Assembly (NCBI GenBank): GCA_900110395.1
Contig: FODP01000031.1
Location: 1 to 64,000, forward strand
DNA from: Rhodospirillales bacterium URHD0017
GTDB taxonomy: Bacteria; Pseudomonadota; Alphaproteobacteria; Reyranellales; Reyranellaceae
Reading direction: 5' to 3'
Length of the DNA: 64,000 bases
Part shown: positions 58,662 through 64,000 of the stretch, one piece after another
Layout of the letters: every line of letters starts with the position of its first letter
Position numbering within the stretch: position 1 is the stretch's first letter
The notes under the pieces: model-generated
The model's database searches: none
What the model was told of the DNA's origin: nothing
Seen by the model: only the letters and a program-made list of their open reading frames with translations
Translations under genes and position numbers: made by a program

Positions 58662-59667
58662 GCAGGATGTGCCTAACATAGGCGTGCCGGGCGGCAAAAC
58701 CGTCGCCCATGGCGGCGACCTCGGCGAGGTGCGCCGCCGTCATCCCGACGCGCCGCAGCCCTGGATCGACCTGTCGACCGGCATCAATCCCCTACCCTAT
58801 CCCGTCGCCGGCCTGCCGGCCGACAGCTGGTCGCGCCTGCCTTCACATGACGCCGACCAGGCGCTGATCGCCGCTGCAGCCCGGCGTTATCGCTGCGAGG
58901 CCAACCAGCTCGTTGCCGCTCCCGGCACGCAGGCGCTGATCCAGGTGCTGCCGCGGCTGGTGTCGCGCTCACGGGTCGCCATCGTCGGGCCGACCTATGC
59001 CGAGCATGAGCTCAACTGGCGCCGGCATGGCCACGACGTTGCCGTCGTGGCCAACCTTGAAGCGGCGGATGTCGTGGTCGTGGTCAATCCTGACAATCCG
59101 ACCGGCCGGCTGCTGCCGACGCAGGCGTTGCGCCGCATCTCGGCCCGGCTGCTGGTCGTCGACGAGGCCTTCATCGACCTGCTGCCCAACGAGGCAAGTC
59201 TTGCCGGCGAGCTGCCGGACAACGCCATCGTCCTGCGCTCCTTCGGCAAGGTCTATGGCCTGGCCGGCGTACGACTAGGCTTCGCCATTGCGCCGGCGCC
59301 ATTCGCTCAGCGCCTGCGCGAGGAGCTCGGCCCGTGGGCGGTCTCCGGTCCGGCGCTCTCGATCGGCGCGACCGCGTTGGCTGACGATGCGTGGCTGCAG
59401 GAGAACGCAACGCGCCTCGCCGGCGATCTCCGCAAGCTCGATGCGCTGCTGGTCTCGGCCGGATTCACCGTCTTGGGCGGCACGCTGCTGTTCAGGCTGG
59501 CGAGCCATCCCGAAGCGCCGGAGAAGGTCGAAGACCTTGCGCGACAGGGAATCCATGTCCGCGCCTTCGGGCATCAGCCGACCTGGCTGCGCTTCGGCCT
59601 GCCGGCCGGCGACGAGGAATTCCGCCGCCTGTCAGCAGCGCTTCAGGTGCCGCAGAAGGTGCGGTAG
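58660..59667 (+). CDS. cobC: Threonine-phosphate decarboxylase (CobC/CobD-type)
   Basis: A 335-residue PLP enzyme of the aminotransferase I/II fold that makes aminopropanol phosphate for the nucleotide loop. HGGDLGEVRRRHPDAPQPW and DLSTGINPLPYP mark the family. The PLP Lys is K197 (LRSFGKVYGLAG). The chosen start ATG 58660 has GCGAGG upstream; GTG 58684 is an alternative. It is divergent from cobD with overlapping start codons, and its 3' end overlaps selO by 25 bp. Confidence 0.94.
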   Translation: MQDVPNIGVPGGKTVAHGGDLGEVRRRHPDAPQPWIDLSTGINPLPYPVAGLPADSWSRLPSHDADQALIAAAARRYRCEANQLVAAPGTQALIQVLPRLVSRSRVAIVGPTYAEHELNWRRHGHDVAVVANLEAADVVVVVNPDNPTGRLLPTQALRRISARLLVVDEAFIDLLPNEASLAGELPDNAIVLRSFGKVYGLAGVRLGFAIAPAPFAQRLREELGPWAVSGPALSIGATALADDAWLQENATRLAGDLRKLDALLVSAGFTVLGGTLLFRLASHPEAPEKVEDLARQGIHVRAFGHQPTWLRFGLPAGDEEFRRLSAALQVPQKVR

Positions 59668-61139
59668 ACGCACTGATCGGCCGGCGCCGGCTCGGCATAG
59701 TCGGCGAATTCGGCACGCTCCTCGAAGGGTCGCGCAAGCACCTTCAGGAATTCCTCGAACGGGCCATAGTCGTCGCGCTCGATCGCCGCGGCCAGCACCG
59801 CCTCGACGCGATGATTGCGCGGGATGTAGACCGGATTGACCGACCGCATCGCCGCGCGGCAAGCCGCGGCATCCTGCGGCTCGCGCGCCAGACGCTCGCG
59901 CCAGCGCACGGCCCAGGCGTCGTATTTGGCGGGCTCGGCAAAGAGCGGCCGCACCTTGTCGTCGCTTTCCGGGTCGAGCGCCCGGAACGTCTTGGTGAAG
60001 TCGGCTTCGGCCTCGGCCATCGCGTTCAGGAGATCCTGCGCGAGCGCCGCGTCGCCTTCGTCCTCGGTTGAAAGGCCGAGCTTGCGCCGCATGCCGGCCA
60101 TCAGCGCCTGGCCATAGCGGCCCTGGAAGGTGGCGAGCGTTTCGTTGGCGATCGCCAGCGCCTTGTCGGAATCGTCGTTGAACAGCGGCAGCAAGGTCTC
60201 GCCGAAACGCGCCAGGTTCCAATGGGCAATGCGCGGCTGGTTGACGTAGGCATAGCGCCCGCCATGGTCGATCGAGCTGAACACCGTGTCGGGCTTGTAG
60301 GTATCCATGAAGGCGCAGGGGCCGTAGTCGATGGTCTCGCCGGCGATCGAGCAGTTGTCGGTGTTCATGACGCCATGGATGAAACCCACCAGCATCCATT
60401 TGGCCACCAGGTCGGCCTGACGGGCGATCACGCGATCGAGCAAGGCGCGATACGGGTTCTCCTCGTCGCGCACATCGGGATAGTGCCGCGCGATGACATG
60501 GTCGGCGAGCAGGCGCAGCGCCTCGCCGTCGCCGCGCGCGGCGAAGAACTGGAAGGTGCCGACGCGGATGTGGCTTGTAGCGACGCGCGTCAGCACCGCG
60601 CCAGGCAGCACCGTCTCGCGCATCACGGGCTCGCCGGTGGCAACCGCCGACAGCGAGCGGGTGGTGGGAATGCCGAGTGCCGCCATCGCCTCGCTGACGA
60701 TGTATTCGCGCAGCACCGGACCCAGCGCCGCCCGGCCATCGCCGCGGCGCGAGAACGGCGTGGGGCCTGAGCCCTTGAGCTGGATGTCGCGGCGCACGCC
60801 CGCGCGATCGACGACCTCGCCCAGGAGGACGGCGCGGCCATCGCCGAGCTGCGGCACGAAGTTGCCGAACTGGTGGCCGGCATAGGCGAGCGCGATCGGC
60901 TGGGAGCCGGCGGCGAGGCGGTTGCCGGCCAGGACCTCGACGGCCGGCGGCGTCGCCAGCATCACGGGATCGAGGCCGAGCTCGCGGGCCAGCCCCTCGT
61001 TGATCTTGATCAGGCGCGGCTGGGTGACCGGCGTCGGATCGAGCCGGGCATAGAAGCGCTCGGGCAGCCTGGCGTAGCTGTTGTCGAAGCCGAAGGCTGG
61101 CGCCTCGCTGAGGAAACTGAGACCTGTATCGTTCGCCAT
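59643..61139 (-). CDS. selO: SelO-family protein AMPylase
   Basis: A 498-residue pseudokinase-fold protein (YdiU/SelO) that transfers AMP to proteins, known from redox stress work in other bacteria. FDNSYARLPERFYAR starts the fold. Conserved parts are LAYAGHQFGNFVPQLGDGRA, LKGSGPTPFSRRGDGRAALG and VMNTDNCSIAGETIDYGPC. The C-terminus ends in FCGT, with Cys in the usual redox position. The start is ATG 61139. It is convergent with cobC and unrelated to B12. Confidence 0.95.
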   Translation of the reverse strand: MANDTGLSFLSEAPAFGFDNSYARLPERFYARLDPTPVTQPRLIKINEGLARELGLDPVMLATPPAVEVLAGNRLAAGSQPIALAYAGHQFGNFVPQLGDGRAVLLGEVVDRAGVRRDIQLKGSGPTPFSRRGDGRAALGPVLREYIVSEAMAALGIPTTRSLSAVATGEPVMRETVLPGAVLTRVATSHIRVGTFQFFAARGDGEALRLLADHVIARHYPDVRDEENPYRALLDRVIARQADLVAKWMLVGFIHGVMNTDNCSIAGETIDYGPCAFMDTYKPDTVFSSIDHGGRYAYVNQPRIAHWNLARFGETLLPLFNDDSDKALAIANETLATFQGRYGQALMAGMRRKLGLSTEDEGDAALAQDLLNAMAEAEADFTKTFRALDPESDDKVRPLFAEPAKYDAWAVRWRERLAREPQDAAACRAAMRSVNPVYIPRNHRVEAVLAAAIERDDYGPFEEFLKVLARPFEERAEFADYAEPAPADQCVYRTFCGT

Positions 61140-61155
61140 GGTCAACTTACCGTTG

Positions 61156-61515
61156 CTAGTCGTCGTAGCTCGCGGTCGTCATGCCGGTCATGCGGTCGTA
61201 GACCAGCTTGATCTTGCTCAGCGTGCAGAGATTGAGGTTGCGCCACACCGCCGGCTGGCCGCCGTCGGCGAAGCCGACCTGCAGGTCGGCCTGGCAATAG
61301 GTCGTCGGCGCATTGAACGTCACCTGGCGGCGCTCGCCTGCCTTGATCGGCGGCGGACGCAGCACATTCGGCGTCCAGAAGTTGAAGTCGCTCTCGGATA
61401 CCGCCAGCTGGCTGATCGGATAGGCCGTCCCGTTGATCAGCAGGAAACTGGTCTCCTGCGCCGCCACCTCGCCTGCGGCAAGGGAAAGAACGACGGCCAA
61501 CAATCTACGCATCAT
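61156..61515 (-). CDS. Small secreted protein, unknown function
   Basis: A 119-residue protein with a signal peptide (MMRRLLAVVLSLAAGEVAA). The mature part is beta-rich (SFLLINGTAYPISQLAVSES, then RRQVTFNAPTTYCQADLQVG) with two Cys that could form one disulfide. It resembles small periplasmic proteins found in other alphaproteobacteria, but I cannot name the family. The start is one of two adjacent ATGs (61515/61512), with GGAGAAG upstream. It lies 16 bp upstream of selO in the same direction. Confidence 0.7.
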   Translation of the reverse strand: MMRRLLAVVLSLAAGEVAAQETSFLLINGTAYPISQLAVSESDFNFWTPNVLRPPPIKAGERRQVTFNAPTTYCQADLQVGFADGGQPAVWRNLNLCTLSKIKLVYDRMTGMTTASYDD

Positions 61516-61589
61516 GAAAGCACTTCTCCGGCAGCTGTATCGCATCTTATCGTCGCTTTGCACGGCCGCTCAAGGTAGAGGTGGGATCG

Positions 61590-63575
61590 ATGACGAGCTT
61601 TGCAAGGACGGCGCAGAGCCTCGCGATCGCCACCCTGATCGCGGCAGTGCAACCAGTTCGGCCGGCCGAGGCGCAAACCGACGAAAACCGCCGCAGCGGC
61701 GGCTCCTTCTATGCCGGCGCCCATGTCGGCTTCATGTTCGGCACGGCCAGCGCGACGCTCGCCGACCCGATCGGCACCAGCGCGCAGAGCGCCACCAACC
61801 CCTACAGCGCGCTGTTCGGCGGCGTGCAGGCCGGCTGGGAATATGTCTTCCCCTCGCGCCTGATGCTGGGCATCGAAGCCGACTTCTCGTTCCCCAACTA
61901 CGAGGACGCCTCGAAGGTCCTGTCCTACCGGGCAACCCCGACCGGCTACGCCAGCGAGGAGTACGAATGGCTGGCCTCGCTGCGCGGTCGCGTCGGCTAC
62001 GACTTCGGCGCCTGGACGCCCTACGTCACCGGCGGCATCGCCTGGATGAGCACGCGCTATTCGCGCATCGACCTCACGACCGGCAACGAGGACGCCAACC
62101 CGGCCAACATCCGCCTCGGCTGGACGGCGGGCGCGGGCCTCGATTACCGGTTCGATTCGCGCTGGTCGGCGCGCGCCGAGTACCTCTACACCAACTTCAA
62201 CCTCTCCGGCTTCGCCTTCGCCTCGGCGCCATCGCGCTACGACACGCAGTACGACCTGCACCGCGTGCGCTTCGGCCTCAACTACCGCTTCGGCGAGGTC
62301 GAGGAGAAGAAGACCAAGGCCGATCGCGGGCCGGGCAGCTTCGAGCTGCGCGGCCAGACCGTGTTCGTCTATCAGGGCTATCCGCCGATCAGCGCGCCGT
62401 ATGACGGGACCAACAGCCTGCCGGCCGTCGGCCAGAGCCGCGAGACCTGGGGAACGTCGGCCTTCCTCGGCATCCGCCTGTGGGAAGGCGGCGAGCTCTA
62501 CTACAACCCCGAACTGCTGCAGGGCTACGGCGTCGCGCTGACCACCGGCGCCGGCGGCTTCCCCAACGGCGAGGCGCAGCGGGCCTTCCCCTATCCGCGC
62601 TACAACACCTCGCGGCTGTTCCTGCGCCAGACCTTCGGGCTGGGCGGCGAGCGCGAGACGGTCGAGAGCGACCTGGGCCAGCTCGGCGGCGAGCGCGACA
62701 TCTCGCGCATCACCGTCCAGGCCGGCAAGTACGCCGTGCAGGACCTCTTCGACAACAACAAGTACGCCAACGACCCGCGAGTCGATTTCCTGAACTGGTC
62801 GCTGTGGTCGGCCGCGGCCTTCGACTATCCGGCCGACAGCGTCGGCTTCAGCTGGGGCATCACCGCCGAGCTCAACCAGCCCGACTGGGCGGTGCGCGCC
62901 GGGGTGTTTCTGGTCGCCAACCAGCCCGACAACACCGTCTATGACCTTGCCGTGCTGTCGCGCAACGGCATCGCCGGCGAACTGGAGATGCGCTACCGCC
63001 CGTTCGACCGCCCCGGCACGACCCGGTTCGGCGTGTGGGCGACCAGCGCCTATGCCGGCGGCTACGCCGACGCCGTGGCGCTGGCCAATCTCAATCCCAG
63101 CCTCACCGCCAACGATACCATCGCCTCGACACGGCAGACCCGGACCAAGTACGGCCTCTATTTCAGCATCGACCAGGAGATCACCGATTCGATCGGCGCC
63201 TTCGCGCGTTTCAGCTGGAACGACGGGCGCAGCGAAATCCTGGCCTTCACCGATATCGACGGCAGCATCTCGGGCGGCGTCAGCATCAAGGGCGATCTGT
63301 GGAACCGGCCCGGCGACACGGTGGGCATCGGCGGTGCGGTCAACTCGATCTCGACCAGCCATTCCGCCTACCTGGCGGCCGGCGGGCTGGGCATGACGGT
63401 GGGCGACGGTGCGCTCACATACGCCCCGGAATACGTGGCCGAGGCTTATTATTCATTGCGCGTCGCCAAGGGGGTTTTCGTCACGGCCGACTACCAGTAC
63501 CTCGGCAACCCTGCCTACAATGCGGTCCGCGGCCCGGCGCATTTCTTCAGCGGCCGACTGATGGCCAAATTCTAG
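61590..63575 (+). CDS. Outer-membrane protein fusing a small beta-barrel to an OprB porin
   Basis: A 661-residue exported protein. A signal peptide (MTSFARTAQSLAIATLI...AEA) precedes an Omp25/OmpA-like barrel domain (about 35-232): FYAGAHVGFMFG, GGVQAGWEYVFPSRLMLGIE and RVRFGLNYRFGE, the usual last strand. After a charged linker (VEEKKTKADRGPG) comes an OprB carbohydrate-selective porin domain (about 250-661): NPELLQGYGVALTTG, VQAGKYAVQDLFDNN and the C-terminal FFSGRLMAKF. Each part alone would form a barrel. OprB porins pass sugars through the outer membrane. ATG 61590 is preferred over GTG 61581. Confidence 0.88.
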   Translation: MTSFARTAQSLAIATLIAAVQPVRPAEAQTDENRRSGGSFYAGAHVGFMFGTASATLADPIGTSAQSATNPYSALFGGVQAGWEYVFPSRLMLGIEADFSFPNYEDASKVLSYRATPTGYASEEYEWLASLRGRVGYDFGAWTPYVTGGIAWMSTRYSRIDLTTGNEDANPANIRLGWTAGAGLDYRFDSRWSARAEYLYTNFNLSGFAFASAPSRYDTQYDLHRVRFGLNYRFGEVEEKKTKADRGPGSFELRGQTVFVYQGYPPISAPYDGTNSLPAVGQSRETWGTSAFLGIRLWEGGELYYNPELLQGYGVALTTGAGGFPNGEAQRAFPYPRYNTSRLFLRQTFGLGGERETVESDLGQLGGERDISRITVQAGKYAVQDLFDNNKYANDPRVDFLNWSLWSAAAFDYPADSVGFSWGITAELNQPDWAVRAGVFLVANQPDNTVYDLAVLSRNGIAGELEMRYRPFDRPGTTRFGVWATSAYAGGYADAVALANLNPSLTANDTIASTRQTRTKYGLYFSIDQEITDSIGAFARFSWNDGRSEILAFTDIDGSISGGVSIKGDLWNRPGDTVGIGGAVNSISTSHSAYLAAGGLGMTVGDGALTYAPEYVAEAYYSLRVAKGVFVTADYQYLGNPAYNAVRGPAHFFSGRLMAKF

Positions 63576-63585
63576 AGGCGCCCAC

Positions 63586-64000
63586 ATGACGACTCTCCTG
63601 GTCAGCCATCCGTCCTTCCTCGAGCACGATACCGGCCCCTACCATCCCGAGCGCGCCGACCGCCTGCGTGCCGTGCTGGCGGCACTCGACGATCCCGCCT
63701 TCGCCGAACTGGCGCGCGTGCCGGCCCCCGCCGCCTCGATCGAAGAACTGACGCGGGTGCATCCGCAGGATTATGTCGAGGCGATCCTCGGCGTCCGGCC
63801 CGGCCCCGGCGAGCACGTCCACATCGACGGCGACACGGTGATGAGCCAGGGCAGCGCCGAGGCCGTGCAGCGCGCGGCGGGCGCTGCCGTGACCTGCGTC
63901 GACGCCGTGATGCAGGGCCAGGCGCGCACCGCCTTCGCCGCGGTGCGGCCGCCCGGCCATCACGCCTCGCCTGCCGTCCCCGGCGGCTTCTGCCTGTTCA
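63586..64000 (+). CDS. Histone-deacetylase-family amidohydrolase, N-terminal part
   Basis: The first 138 codons are present; the gene continues past the window. It begins MTTLLVSHPSFLEHDTGPYH with PERADRLRAVLAAL, the standard opening of class II histone-deacetylase/acetylpolyamine amidohydrolase proteins. The catalytic His pair is visible in VRPPGHHASP, followed by GGFCLF. Bacterial members remove acetyl groups from small amines or proteins using zinc. It starts 10 bp after the porin stop codon. Confidence 0.92.
   Translation, partial: MTTLLVSHPSFLEHDTGPYHPERADRLRAVLAALDDPAFAELARVPAPAASIEELTRVHPQDYVEAILGVRPGPGEHVHIDGDTVMSQGSAEAVQRAAGAAVTCVDAVMQGQARTAFAAVRPPGHHASPAVPGGFCLF

Overview
This 64 kb window is high-GC DNA (roughly two thirds G+C by eye), densely coding, with many 4-bp ATGA/GTGA gene overlaps. 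It fits an alphaproteobacterium, plausibly from the Rhodospirillales/Reyranella or Bradyrhizobium-like groups. The grounds are the oxygen-dependent cobalamin pathway (CobG, CobN, BluB, CobE), a Bug/TctC solute receptor, many luciferase-like monooxygenases, OprB-type porins and several intergenic palindrome families of the kind common in such genomes. No rRNA, tRNA or CRISPR array was seen, so the assignment is inference only.

Layout. 1-339: right end of an IS481-family element, cut by the window edge. 0.3-16 kb: catabolic and redox genes: MarR/luciferase-like monooxygenase/Bug receptor operon, M23 peptidase, SDR, Asp/Glu racemase homologue, SnoaL-like/VOC pair, NIPSNAP, TfdA-type dioxygenase, a two-subunit molybdenum hydroxylase, two more luciferase-like monooxygenases and an alpha/beta hydrolase that lacks its nucleophilic serine. 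16-27 kb: a LytS/LytR two-component pair beside a 1785-residue GH5+GH18 polysaccharidase and a convergent sedolisin (S53) peptidase with a DUF4114 tail. 27-34 kb: GMC oxidoreductase, esterase, a ROK-family protein whose two halves are in swapped order, hemerythrin, and a three-gene luciferase-like/CMD cluster.

34-59.7 kb is a vitamin B12 island. A cobalamin riboswitch (40082-40262, minus strand) precedes a methyltransferase-btuB-btuF-btuC-btuD uptake operon. A second one (54938-55100, minus strand) precedes hupE-DUF1636-cobW-cobN-cobG-cobH-cobI-cobJ-cobL-cobE-cobM-cobA-cobB-bluB. cobK lies antisense inside that operon. cobO-cobQ and cobC are on the plus strand and cobD on the minus strand. 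Together these cover cobalt entry, corrin ring synthesis, cobalt insertion, amidation, adenosylation, the aminopropanol arm and the lower ligand. cobF, cobS, cobT and the late nucleotide-loop genes are not in the window.

59.7-64 kb: SelO AMPylase, a small secreted protein, an outer-membrane protein joining a small beta-barrel to an OprB porin, and the start of a histone-deacetylase-like hydrolase.

The most interesting items are the permuted ROK protein, the GH5 domain inserted into a Calx-beta domain, a dispersed hairpin family with paired base changes placed just after stop codons, the riboswitch-controlled methyltransferase, and the antisense cobK with two CATG shared-start gene pairs.
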